From positions 205,034 to 269,033 of the forward strand of contig JAGBBP010000014.1 of NCBI GenBank assembly GCA_017938405.1: a DNA stretch of 64,000 nucleotides. Reading direction: 5' to 3'. The position numbers were made by a program, and so were the translations under genes. The notes beneath the pieces were generated by a model that saw only the letters and a list, made by a program, of their open reading frames with translations, was not told where the DNA came from and did no database searches. This stretch comes from Lachnospiraceae bacterium (GTDB lineage Bacteria > Bacillota > Clostridia > Lachnospirales > Lachnospiraceae). Below, one piece after another: positions 26,333-34,998 of this stretch; positions within the stretch are counted from its first letter, which is position 1; each line of letters starts with the position of its first letter.

Positions 26333-28054
26333 TTACGCCAGTGCCATTAACGCATCCGTCAATGCCTTCAGCTTCGCATTCGCATCCGCATTATCCGTAC
26401 CCTTTACGCCGATGTAGAACTTAATCTTCGGCTCCGTACCGGACGGACGAACACATACCCATGCATCATCGGTCAAATCGAAGTACAATACGTTGGAATT
26501 CGGAAGACCGGTCGGGGTTACCTTGCCGGTAGCCAAATCCAAAATCGTATCCTTCTTGTAGTCACGGAAAGAAACTACATCGTAATCACCCAACTTCTTC
26601 GGCGGATTTGCACGGAAACCGTCCATAATCGCCTGAATCTGTGCCACACCGTCGGCGCCCTTTAAGGTCATGGTCTGAATACCTTCCTTAAAGTAACCGT
26701 ACTTCTTGTAAATGTTCTGCATCTGATCCCAAAGAGTAAGTCCCTTGGTTCTGTAATATGCAGCAGCCTCACAAAGCATCATAACCGCTACGATAGCATC
26801 CTTATCTCTTGCGTGGGTACCTACAAGGCATCCGTAACTCTCTTCGAAACCGAATTCGTAATGACCTACACCCTTTTCCTCGAACCACTTAATCTGCTCG
26901 CCGATATACTTAAAGCCGGTCAACACTTCGATTAACTTCACGTTGTACTCTTCTGCCACCTTATCCGTCATGTTAGTGGAAACGATGGTCTTAATAATCG
27001 CACCGTCCTCATGGATTCTGCCAAGCTCCTTACGCTGGCTCATGAGGTACTCACAAATGAGGAGACCGGACATGTTACCGGTAAAGGACATATACTCACC
27101 GGTTACGGAATCCTTTGCATACACACCGAGACGGTCTGCATCCGGGTCCGTTGCCATAATCACATCCGCATCTACTTTCTTTGCCAAAGCAAGTGCTAAG
27201 GCAAATGCCTTCTCATCCTCCGGATTCGGATAAGCTACCGTGGAGAAATTGCCGTCCGGCTGCTCCTGCTCCGGAACCACATATACCTTCTCAAAGCCAA
27301 GTTCCTTAAGAACGCGCTGTACCGGAAGATTACCGGTGCCGTGAAGCGGCGTATAAACAATCTTAATTTCCTTGCCCTGCTCACGAATCATATCCGGATA
27401 AATAATCTGGGTCTTTAATGCTGCAATATACTTATCATCGATATCCTTGCCGATTACCTTAAATAAGCCCTTTGCTTCCGCTTCATTCCGCGGCATGGTC
27501 TTTACCGCATGATACCCCGGAACCGCATTTACTTCCGCAATAATCTGTACATCCTTCGGAGCGGTAATCTGTGCACCGTCTTCCCAGTATACCTTATAAC
27601 CGTTGTACTCTGCCGGGTTATGGCTGGCAGTAATTACGATACCTGCGATACACCCCAGTTCACGTACCGCAAAGGAAAGCTCCGGTGTCGGACGCAAGGA
27701 ATCAAACAAGTAACTCTTGATGCCGTTTGCACAAAGGCAAAGTGCAGCCGCCTCCGCAAACTCCGGAGACATATTTCTGGAATCGTAAGCAATCGCAACA
27801 CCCTTTTTCTGACCGCCTTCATCAATAATAAAATTCGCCAAGCCCTGGGTTGCTTTACTTACCGTGTAAAAATTCATACGATTGGTACCTGCTCCGATAA
27901 CACCGCGAAGACCTGCGGTACCGAACTCAAGCTCACGGTAAAAACGGTCTTTAATCTCTGCTTCATCCCCGGCGATTGCCTTAAGCTCAGCTCTGGTCGC
28001 CTCATCAAAATAAGGATTGTTACACCATTCTTCATATACTTTCCTGTAATCCAT
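26333..28054 (-). CDS. pgcA: phosphoglucomutase/phosphomannomutase
   Basis: A 573-residue alpha-D-phosphohexomutase, which interconverts glucose-1- and glucose-6-phosphate (or mannose equivalents). Visible motifs in order: the phosphoserine loop TASHNP (Ser144), metal-binding DPDADRLG, sugar-binding GFEESYG, and phosphate-binding RPSGTEPKIKFY. The length matches PgcA of Firmicutes. ATG 28054 follows GAGGAGG. It links sugar uptake in this region to glycolysis or cell-wall precursors. The gene name is by similarity. Confidence 0.93.
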   Translation of the reverse strand: MDYRKVYEEWCNNPYFDEATRAELKAIAGDEAEIKDRFYRELEFGTAGLRGVIGAGTNRMNFYTVSKATQGLANFIIDEGGQKKGVAIAYDSRNMSPEFAEAAALCLCANGIKSYLFDSLRPTPELSFAVRELGCIAGIVITASHNPAEYNGYKVYWEDGAQITAPKDVQIIAEVNAVPGYHAVKTMPRNEAEAKGLFKVIGKDIDDKYIAALKTQIIYPDMIREQGKEIKIVYTPLHGTGNLPVQRVLKELGFEKVYVVPEQEQPDGNFSTVAYPNPEDEKAFALALALAKKVDADVIMATDPDADRLGVYAKDSVTGEYMSFTGNMSGLLICEYLMSQRKELGRIHEDGAIIKTIVSTNMTDKVAEEYNVKLIEVLTGFKYIGEQIKWFEEKGVGHYEFGFEESYGCLVGTHARDKDAIVAVMMLCEAAAYYRTKGLTLWDQMQNIYKKYGYFKEGIQTMTLKGADGVAQIQAIMDGFRANPPKKLGDYDVVSFRDYKKDTILDLATGKVTPTGLPNSNVLYFDLTDDAWVCVRPSGTEPKIKFYIGVKGTDNADANAKLKALTDALMALA

Positions 28055-28149
28055 AGTAAATCCCTCCTCGTATTTTTCGCTGACAAAAAACGTCAGAGTA
28101 TAGATGTTCTGCCTCTTCTGTTATTATATAACAAAATCGAGATAAAATC

Positions 28150-28182
28150 AAGGCTGTCGCACCTGCAAAAGCACGACAGCCT
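28150..28182 (-). terminator. terminator after pduL
   Basis: A 9-base stem (AGGCTGTCG/CGACAGCCT) lies between the pduL stop and the phosphoglucomutase start. The following T-run (TGATTTTAT) is weak. Confidence 0.65.
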
Positions 28183-28195
28183 CATTCAATTCATC

Positions 28196-28774
28196 TTATA
28201 AGGACTTTAAAATCTCACCCATCATATTCGGGGTAGCACCGATTGCATTGGACTCGTCGGTATCGATGTGCATTGCATCCGCAAAGGTCTCGCTGACACG
28301 AACCACTACATCACCGAGCACAGCCTGTCTTCCGTCGGTGTCCATCTTTACCCATACCACATCCTTATTCTTTAACCCAAGCTTCTCAGCAGTCTCCGGA
28401 ATCATGTGGATGTGACGCTTTGCCACAATAACACCCTCGGAAATCTCAACTTCACCGCACGGTCCCACAATCTTACATCCCGGGGTACCTGCGATATCGC
28501 CGCTCTCTCTTACTACAACCGGAACACCGATGGAACGTGCATCCGTTGCGGAAAGCTCTACCTGGGTTGCCGGTCTTTCCGGTCCGAGAATAGAAACATT
28601 CGCAAGGGACTTCTTCGGTCCTACAATGGTTACTCTTTCTTCACAAGCATACTGACCCGGCTGGGAAAGATCCTTCTTCTTGGTTAAGGTTGCGCCTGCA
28701 CCGAACAAAATCTCCAAATGTTCCTTCGTCACATGAATATGACGTGCGGAAGTCTCCACTAAAATCTGAGCCAT
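28196..28774 (-). CDS. pduL: phosphate propanoyltransferase / phosphotransacylase
   Basis: A 192-residue PduL. It opens with SARHIHVTKEHLEILFG and repeats a related segment later (GVIVAKRHIHMIPETAEKLG), the two histidine-bearing metal sites of this family. It transfers acyl groups between CoA and phosphate, so it can make acetyl- or propanoyl-phosphate for ATP formation. There is no obvious microcompartment-targeting extension and no compartment genes are near, so it is probably the housekeeping form. ATG 28774 follows GGAGGATAATAAT. Confidence 0.94.
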   Translation of the reverse strand: MAQILVETSARHIHVTKEHLEILFGAGATLTKKKDLSQPGQYACEERVTIVGPKKSLANVSILGPERPATQVELSATDARSIGVPVVVRESGDIAGTPGCKIVGPCGEVEISEGVIVAKRHIHMIPETAEKLGLKNKDVVWVKMDTDGRQAVLGDVVVRVSETFADAMHIDTDESNAIGATPNMMGEILKSL

Positions 28775-28904
28775 ATTATTATCCTCCGTAATCTAGATAT
28801 GTATTTGTCCTCATTATACACCCGTCCCCCGAAAAAATCCAGCCCTTTTTCTTCGATTCCGCTTGCGCATTTCTGCGACATGAACGGATACTTTCCGTAA
28901 AAAC

Positions 28905-28930
28905 AAAAAAGCCCTTGTAAAAACAAGGGC
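28905..28930 (-). terminator. terminator after the HtrA gene
   Basis: Stem GCCCTTGT/ACAAGGGC at 28911-28930 with a 4-base loop, followed on the minus strand by TTTTTTG. Confidence 0.9.
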
Positions 28931-28949
28931 CCCTATCGTATTACATTTT

Positions 28950-30158
28950 TTATTTTCCGCGAATAGAAAAGGTAATTTCATATTCCTTCTCTTCGTATTC
29001 TCCCTCTACACGTTCCTGTACTGTTACGGTACCTGTGGAACCGCCCCGGATGTGACCTAATACATCCCTTAACTGTTCCATTGTCTTTACTTCCATTCCG
29101 TTTACTTCCGTAATCACACTAAACAACGGAATTCCTGCATCACGTGCCGGAGAATCTTCGGAAAACTCCTTAATATACACGCCGATCGGAATATTTAATG
29201 CTTCGGACAGATTTTCCGTTACATCCTGCCCCACAATACCGATTACTGCCGAATCCTCATAATCGATTTCTTCTCTGTTTACCAATTGATGAATCAGGGA
29301 AATTACATTGGAAATCGGAATTGCATAGCCAACCCCTTCCACCTTGGTGGCAACCAGCTTTGCATTATTAATTCCGATCAATGCACCCGTAGCGTCCAAA
29401 AGCGCACCGCCGCTGTTTCCCGGATTGATTGCGGCATCCGTCTGAATCAGTTTCATCGGAACCCCCTGAATCTCCACTTCCCGGTCTACCGCACTGACGT
29501 ACCCTACCGTAAGAGACTGTCCGCCGCCTGCAGCATTACCGATGGCAATTACCATCTCCCCTCCCGTAAGCAAGTCGGAATCTCCTATGGTAGCAACTTT
29601 AATCGCCTGCAATGTTTCCTTCGTCAAATCCGAAAACTGTACACATAAAACCGCAATATCTTCCGTTGCATTGGAACCCTTTATCGTTGCCGGGGCCGTA
29701 CTGCCGTCCACAAAAGTTACCTGTATTGCCGTTGCTCCGTCAATTACATGATGATTGGTCACAATGAACAGTTCATCCGCCTGGGCAATAATCACACCAC
29801 TGCCGCTTCCTTCGCTTTCATCCTCATACGTACGGCCGAAAAATTCATAATAGGTCACCCGTCTCGTATCGATTGTCACCATAGACGGAATGGTATTATC
29901 CCAAACCACCGACACATCATAGACGGAAGACACCCGGTTATCCCCGGCTTCCTTCTGCTCCCCGGAAACAGCAAGTTCTTCGCCTTCCAAGCGCTTCTCT
30001 TCTTCCTGTTTCTTCGCTTCTTCCGCCTTTTTCTCCTTTTGATATCTGATATAAGAATATCCGGTCAGTCCGCCCGCAGTAAGTAAACCGCAGAGCAGAC
30101 CGCAAACCATGGTAATTACAAACTTTTTTCCGAATCCTTTTTTCTTTTTCTGTTTCAT
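28950..30158 (-). CDS. membrane-anchored HtrA/DegP serine protease with PDZ domain
   Basis: The 402-residue protein has an N-terminal cytoplasmic basic stretch, one membrane helix (about 13-36) and a charged coiled linker (KEKKAEEAKKQEEEKR). A trypsin-like domain follows with catalytic His137 (TNHHVI), Asp167 (TEDIAVL) and Ser249 (GNSGG), and then a C-terminal PDZ domain (about 300-395). It degrades or refolds damaged proteins on the outside of the membrane. ATG 30158 follows TTTGGAGG. It stands alone with its own terminator. Confidence 0.94.
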   Translation of the reverse strand: MKQKKKKGFGKKFVITMVCGLLCGLLTAGGLTGYSYIRYQKEKKAEEAKKQEEEKRLEGEELAVSGEQKEAGDNRVSSVYDVSVVWDNTIPSMVTIDTRRVTYYEFFGRTYEDESEGSGSGVIIAQADELFIVTNHHVIDGATAIQVTFVDGSTAPATIKGSNATEDIAVLCVQFSDLTKETLQAIKVATIGDSDLLTGGEMVIAIGNAAGGGQSLTVGYVSAVDREVEIQGVPMKLIQTDAAINPGNSGGALLDATGALIGINNAKLVATKVEGVGYAIPISNVISLIHQLVNREEIDYEDSAVIGIVGQDVTENLSEALNIPIGVYIKEFSEDSPARDAGIPLFSVITEVNGMEVKTMEQLRDVLGHIRGGSTGTVTVQERVEGEYEEKEYEITFSIRGK

Positions 30159-30254
30159 GACAAACCTCCAAACAACATTCCCAACCGACTTTATACATTC
30201 ATTGTAGCCGTAAAGTTTGTCTAATTTGTGATGAGTCCTTTAAAAAAACGTGTC

Positions 30255-31391
30255 TTATACAAAAGATTTATAGCAACCCAATACTTTCAAACGGGAAGCT
30301 TCTTCTTTAATGCCGGTCAGTGCATTCTGCACCGCCGCATCGGAAAGTCGCCCGTCGAAATCCACGAAAAAGCGGTATTCGAACTGTTTCCCCGGAATCG
30401 GCCTGGACTCAATCTTTGTCATATTTAAATTATTATAAATCAAATGACTCAAAATCCGGTACAGGGAACCGGATTCATGAGCGGTTTCGAAGCAAATACT
30501 TACCTTATCCGCCTCGGGTGTATACACTCCTTCTTTCGAAAGCACAAGGAAACGGGTGGAATTCACATTTTCATTATTGAGTCCCCGTCTGAGTACCGTT
30601 AGTCCGTACCGCTTTGCCGCAATTTCCGAAGCAATGGCTGCTTTTGTTATATCACCGCTTTTTGCCACCTCCATCGCGCAACCGGAAGTGCTGGAACATG
30701 CTCTCTGCAATAACTCCGGACGCTTCGCGAAATATCCGCTGCATTGTAACAACGCCTGCGGATGGGAAAATACTTCTTTGATACTGTCCTCCGTCGCCCC
30801 CTCCGGTGCCGCCAGTACATGTTCAATCTTGATTACCTGCTCGGCTACCGGATACACCGGATGCTCCGCCATCAAATCATAAAGATCGAAAATATCACCC
30901 GTTGTCGTATTCTCAATCGGAACCACACCAAACTTCGCTTTTCCGTTCTCTACCGCTTCCACTACCGCACCGAAGGTAGGGCAGGACATCCGTTCACAGG
31001 ATTCTCCCAATGCACGCATCAAAGCCTGCTCTGTGTAAGACCCCGGTTCTCCGAAAAAAGCAACCGTATCCGTTTCGTCACAACAAAGAGAGGCAATCTC
31101 CGAAAAACCGCTCTGCGTCTTATCCGCCAGCATGGTATACTGATATTTCCGGCTCAGGGACATAATCTGGGAAAACAGCTCCCGCAGCCCTCGTCCGAAA
31201 TAAGGATTAGATGCCATTTTCTCTATTGTTTCCAGCTTTTCTTCTTCTCTTTGTTTATCAAATACCTTTTTCCCGGAAACTCTTTTATATTCTGCCACTT
31301 CCGCCGCAATCCCCATTCTCTTTTCAAACAATTCCGTCATACGGCTGTCGATTTCGTCAATCTCTTTTCTGCACTGCATCAAATCCTTCAT
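30255..31391 (-). CDS. pheA: bifunctional chorismate mutase/prephenate dehydratase
   Basis: The start is ATG 31391 (MKDLMQCRKEIDEID), with AAAGGAG upstream. The 378-residue product has an N-terminal AroQ-type chorismate mutase (about 5-85), a prephenate dehydratase domain with FGEPGSYTEQA and the catalytic NVNSTRFLVL, and a C-terminal ACT domain with ESRPIPG that binds phenylalanine for feedback control. It converts chorismate to phenylpyruvate in phenylalanine synthesis. It is divergent from the gene at 31555. Confidence 0.95.
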   Translation of the reverse strand: MKDLMQCRKEIDEIDSRMTELFEKRMGIAAEVAEYKRVSGKKVFDKQREEEKLETIEKMASNPYFGRGLRELFSQIMSLSRKYQYTMLADKTQSGFSEIASLCCDETDTVAFFGEPGSYTEQALMRALGESCERMSCPTFGAVVEAVENGKAKFGVVPIENTTTGDIFDLYDLMAEHPVYPVAEQVIKIEHVLAAPEGATEDSIKEVFSHPQALLQCSGYFAKRPELLQRACSSTSGCAMEVAKSGDITKAAIASEIAAKRYGLTVLRRGLNNENVNSTRFLVLSKEGVYTPEADKVSICFETAHESGSLYRILSHLIYNNLNMTKIESRPIPGKQFEYRFFVDFDGRLSDAAVQNALTGIKEEASRLKVLGCYKSFV

Positions 31392-31439
31392 ATCGTATCT
31401 CCTTTGTCCCTCGCATTCCCTCACCCTGATAACAAATTG

Positions 31440-31468
31440 ATTATACTTTGTTGTTTTCAAAAAAGCAA
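31440..31468 (-). promoter_or_regulatory. pheA promoter
   Basis: TTGCTT (plus 31463-31468) and TATAAT (31440-31445) on the minus strand are 17 bases apart, about 50 bases before the pheA start. Confidence 0.75.
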
Positions 31469-31554
31469 CGGATTTCTTGACTTTCTGTCACAGAATGATA
31501 AAATATAATTAGATTTATTTGTTATTAATAACTTCTCTACGGAGGTTTTCTTAT

Positions 31555-32589
31555 ATGAACGAACGATTAAAAAAATATCTTATCTTCTTTCTGGTGGTTG
31601 TGCTCCTTATTACCGCTGTCATTATAGCTAAAATCAATTCCGGACTTCCGGAAAATCCGACAGACTATTCCGGTAATACAGCCGGTAACATCTACAACCG
31701 CGGTCTTTTTGCGGAAGATGAAAATTATATCTATTTTGCGAATCTTGCGGATAATTTTCGTTTGTACCGCACTACCCATGCATTGGATGAAGTAACTTGT
31801 CTGAACAAAGATTCCGTGGAATATATCAATCCGGATGCTTCTTCCGAGTACATTTACTATTCCCGTATCAATTACCGCAAAAACACTTACGGGAATACCG
31901 TTTTCGATATTTTGGATACCGGAATTTACCGCTTCGGCGTGAAAAGCGAACAACTGACCAGACTATATCCGGATGCCTGCGGCATGGTCTTGTTGGGTGG
32001 AAATTCCTTGTTCTATCAGGCACACGGAGATGACGGCAACTTTGATTTATGTTCCTTAGCCGTCAACAAAAAGGATGCAAAAAGCAAAACCATCACTACC
32101 GAGTATATTCTTCCGGCTAATTACCGGAACGGTCTGCTCTATTATGCCGGTGTCTCATCGGACCGTTCTCTCTATTCCATGTCTCCGGATACCGGCAGCG
32201 ATACCCGCATGGAAAATTTAGACTGTTTCCAACCGGTTGTTACCGACTCCGGTACCTATTATCTTTCTCTGTTACATAATTACGGCTTATACTTTTTACC
32301 GAACAACAGTGATACTCCTACGCTGATTACCGGCAACCGGGTATCCGCTTACAATATTTCAAAAGACGGACGCACCCTGTTTTATCAGGTGGATAACGGA
32401 ATCAACAACCGCCTTTGCCGTTGCGACGCCTTCAGCAAAAAAGAAGAAGAAATTCTAAGCGGCAATTACAAAAACCTAAACACGGTTTCCCACTACCTGT
32501 TCTTTACCGATTTTGAGGAAACCACTTGTTATTGTTACGATATTTCCACCGGTGGATTATACAGCTTCATGCCGTTAGAAGAAGACTGA
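31555..32589 (+). CDS. membrane-anchored DUF5050-like beta-propeller protein
   Basis: The start is ATG 31555 (MNERLKKY) after CGGAGG; the longer frame lies over the promoter region. One N-terminal membrane helix (about 8-27) is followed by about 315 extracytoplasmic residues made of repeats of the kind NYIYFAN...LYR, EYIYYSR, LFYQAHG, LYYAG. This is the spacing of DUF5050 and similar six-bladed propellers. Ligand and function unknown. It is divergent from pheA and ends at a strong terminator. Confidence 0.78.
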   Translation: MNERLKKYLIFFLVVVLLITAVIIAKINSGLPENPTDYSGNTAGNIYNRGLFAEDENYIYFANLADNFRLYRTTHALDEVTCLNKDSVEYINPDASSEYIYYSRINYRKNTYGNTVFDILDTGIYRFGVKSEQLTRLYPDACGMVLLGGNSLFYQAHGDDGNFDLCSLAVNKKDAKSKTITTEYILPANYRNGLLYYAGVSSDRSLYSMSPDTGSDTRMENLDCFQPVVTDSGTYYLSLLHNYGLYFLPNNSDTPTLITGNRVSAYNISKDGRTLFYQVDNGINNRLCRCDAFSKKEEEILSGNYKNLNTVSHYLFFTDFEETTCYCYDISTGGLYSFMPLEED

Positions 32590-32607
32590 TTTTTCCAAAA
32601 GAACAAA

Positions 32608-32641
32608 GAGACCTCGCAAAACGAGGTCTCTTCTTTATTTT
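32608..32641 (+). terminator. bidirectional terminator between the propeller gene and folC
   Basis: A perfect 8-base stem GAGACCTC/GAGGTCTC with a 7-base loop, followed on the plus strand by TTCTTTATTTTTT. It lies between two convergent genes. Confidence 0.9.
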
Positions 32642-33966
32642 TTCGTATAAATCTGCTTTATTTCCCCTACCAGATACAAGGAACCGATTACCACAATAAC
32701 CTCATCCTTTGCTTCCTGTTTTGCCAGGGAAAGCGCCTCTTTTGCCTCCTTGCAAATCACTAATTCCGGTTGGATTGTCGCATCACAATTTTTCTCGCAT
32801 TCCAAGCACAACGCTTCCGCTTTCATCGCCCGTGGCATAGCCGGTGCCGTTACATATATTTTCTTAGCAAGGGACAAAAACATGGGGATCATCACATCCA
32901 ACTCTTTATCTGCCATTGCGCCGAATATAAACTGCAACTGCCTTCCCGGGAAATATTGTTTTAAGCTTTCCACCGTCGCCTGCATTCCCTGGGGATTATG
33001 AGACCCGTCTGCCAGAATGAGCGGTTCGCTTTGCAACACCTCCAAGCGTGCCTGCCAGAAAACCGTCCGCAGCCCTTCTCTTACGGCATCCTCCGGCAAA
33101 ACAATTCCCAAACTCCGTAACTGTTCTACCGCCTCCAAAACCACCGTTGCGTTCTTTTGCTGATACAGCCCCGGAAGGGACAATTCCACATGCTCCCAAT
33201 TACAACCCTTGGTATTCTGTTGTTTTGCATCCTCCTTTTCCGGTCTCTGATAGGAAAACCGCTGATTTTGAAACACAGAACCCACATATTCCGATGTTAA
33301 TCCTTCCGAACACGGAAGAAACAACGGAGCACCCTTTTCTTCGCAACGTCGCCGTATCACCGCCTCGCCCTCAGGATTCTCCCCGTAAAACACCACCGGA
33401 ACTCCCTGTTTTATTATGCCGGCTTTCGCTTCCGCGATTTCCGTCATAGTTGTTCCCAATTGTGCCGTATGATCAAATCCCAGTGCGGTAATCACGCAAA
33501 GGAGCGGTTCCTCGATTACATTGGTGGAATCAAAGGTACCCCCTAACCCGGTCTCCAAAATTACCAAATCACATTGTTGCTCTTTAAAATACAAAAAGGC
33601 AAGTACCGTACCGAATTCAAACTCACTGGGCGGTACCTCCATTTGTTCCGTCACACCCGCCAGATATTCCGTCAATTCTGCCAGACGTTCATCCGGAATT
33701 TCTTCCCGGTTCACCTGAATTCGCTCATTATAACGGACAATATACGGCGAAGTATACAATCCGATTTTCATCCCTGCACACCGGCAAACGGACTCTAACA
33801 TTGCCGCAGTACTTCCTTTACCGTTAGTCCCCGCAATATGTATGCAACGAAGCCCCTGCTCCGGATGTCCGCACAGGTCCAATAATTCTTTTGTCTTTTC
33901 CAACCCACTCTTTTTTCCCCGCCAGTACAGGCTGTGGATATAATCCAATGCTTCTTTGTAAGTCAT
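32635..33966 (-). CDS. folC: dihydrofolate synthase/folylpolyglutamate synthase
   Basis: The start is taken as ATG 33966 (MTYKEALDYIHS), which matches the usual FolC N-terminus; ATG 33984 six codons upstream is possible. The enzyme has the Mur-ligase-type P-loop GTNGKGSTAAM, then LGLGGTFDSTNV-type and GFDHTAQLG segments, and a C-terminal domain with ILADGSHNPQG. It adds glutamate to folates, trapping them in the cell. The gene follows a folate transporter by a few bases, so uptake and retention are coupled in one operon. Confidence 0.94.
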   Translation of the reverse strand: MTYKEALDYIHSLYWRGKKSGLEKTKELLDLCGHPEQGLRCIHIAGTNGKGSTAAMLESVCRCAGMKIGLYTSPYIVRYNERIQVNREEIPDERLAELTEYLAGVTEQMEVPPSEFEFGTVLAFLYFKEQQCDLVILETGLGGTFDSTNVIEEPLLCVITALGFDHTAQLGTTMTEIAEAKAGIIKQGVPVVFYGENPEGEAVIRRRCEEKGAPLFLPCSEGLTSEYVGSVFQNQRFSYQRPEKEDAKQQNTKGCNWEHVELSLPGLYQQKNATVVLEAVEQLRSLGIVLPEDAVREGLRTVFWQARLEVLQSEPLILADGSHNPQGMQATVESLKQYFPGRQLQFIFGAMADKELDVMIPMFLSLAKKIYVTAPAMPRAMKAEALCLECEKNCDATIQPELVICKEAKEALSLAKQEAKDEVIVVIGSLYLVGEIKQIYTKK

Positions 33967-33990
33967 ACCGCTTGCCTTTCTCATCCGACC

Positions 33991-34686
33991 TTACATTTCA
34001 CTGTTTGCTCCGATTTCTACCGCAACATTTTTCTTTTCGGACTTTGCTTTTTTCCAACGAAGCAGTCTCGGACGAAGAATTTTCCCGTCGTTTATCATCG
34101 GACGCAGTATCGGAATCTCACGTACCGCCGTCAGGAAGAAATACACACCCAGTACATTAATCGGATACATAATGGCATTCTTCACAAAGCGTCCGCCGAA
34201 AATCGCCCCGAACTTCAACCGGAAGCTCTCCCACGCAGCCGCACCGTCACGGAAAAACATTCCGAAATCCTTTACACCGTACTGAATGGAAATCCAACTG
34301 GTGGTCATGCAAAGATTCACTACCACCGTTACCGTAGCCAGTGCCGCCATTACTCTCCAAAAAGAAAGTTTTTCTCTGCGGTAAAAGAAACACCCATACA
34401 GAAAACCTGCCATCATACTGTCTAAGGTATAGCCCGGAAAGAACGGCCCCGTCGGCTTAATGATAAAACCGATTAAATCCGCCGCACCTCCCATTGCCAG
34501 GCCCGGAATCGGTCCGAACATCATACAGGCGATGGTGGTAGGGAAGATGGTAAATCCGATTTTAATGCTCTCCGTAAGCTGGATATTCGTAACATACCCA
34601 AGAGCCAGTCTGAGAGCCAGTAACATTGCCATGGCAACCAGTGATTTTGTGTTGCCGAATTCTTTTGCCGATTTTTTAATACGCAT
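33991..34686 (-). CDS. folT: folate ECF transporter S component
   Basis: The start is ATG 34686 (MRIKKSAKEF), after AAAGGGG; earlier codons of the open frame lie in the riboswitch leader. The 231-residue protein has about six hydrophobic segments and the S-component pattern (TIACMMFGPIPGLAMGGAADLIGF, then GPFFPGYTLDSMMAG). It binds folate for an energy-coupling-factor transporter whose shared A and T subunits lie elsewhere. The THF riboswitch upstream and folC downstream both support folate as substrate. It has a long basic C-terminal tail. Confidence 0.93.
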   Translation of the reverse strand: MRIKKSAKEFGNTKSLVAMAMLLALRLALGYVTNIQLTESIKIGFTIFPTTIACMMFGPIPGLAMGGAADLIGFIIKPTGPFFPGYTLDSMMAGFLYGCFFYRREKLSFWRVMAALATVTVVVNLCMTTSWISIQYGVKDFGMFFRDGAAAWESFRLKFGAIFGGRFVKNAIMYPINVLGVYFFLTAVREIPILRPMINDGKILRPRLLRWKKAKSEKKNVAVEIGANSEM

Positions 34687-34798
34687 AAAAAATCCCCTTT
34701 CGTTGTATTTGTCGCAATCACAGAAAAGAACACCGTCTCCGAAAACTAAGGTCCGGTCGTCCTGCAACAGCTACAACAATAGGGGATTCCTATTTGTA

Positions 34799-34895
34799 GC
34801 AGCGGGATGCGGAATCTGCACCGCAAGATTACTCTTTTCGTTCCATCGACAACTCCCCGTCCGACAGACACTTAACGCGCAAATTCCTACTCTGC
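34799..34895 (-). ncRNA. tetrahydrofolate riboswitch
   Basis: On the minus strand the segment opens GCAGAGTAGG, continues with the highly conserved GCGTTAAGTG, and ends CGGTGCAG... CATCCCGCTGC, pairing with the start. This is the THF-I riboswitch layout (first stem, GCGTTAAGTG core, GGTG element, closing strand). A hairpin (CTACAAATAGG/CCTATTGTTGTAG) follows at about 34768-34798. High THF would reduce folT-folC expression, probably by termination or by hiding the ribosome site. Confidence 0.93.
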
Positions 34896-34920
34896 TTCTC
34901 TTTTGATTTTTGACGTACCA

Positions 34921-34949
34921 ATTCTAGCACACCCATCCGGCTTTGTAAA
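34921..34949 (-). promoter_or_regulatory. folT-folC promoter
   Basis: TTTACA (plus 34944-34949) and TAGAAT (34921-34926) on the minus strand, 17 bases apart, immediately upstream of the THF riboswitch. Confidence 0.75.
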
Positions 34950-34998
34950 GTGCAATTCTATCTTTTTTGCTACTTATCTCCGGAGAATTTATCTTTTA

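Noticed and set aside
28196-28774. A bacterial microcompartment locus
   Set aside because: PduL is present, but no shell protein or signature enzyme genes are near and the N-terminus shows no targeting extension.
34687-34767. Longer FolT with 27 extra N-terminal residues
   Set aside because: The extra codons lie in the riboswitch leader, lack a ribosome site and read as non-membrane, cysteine-bearing sequence not expected in an S component.
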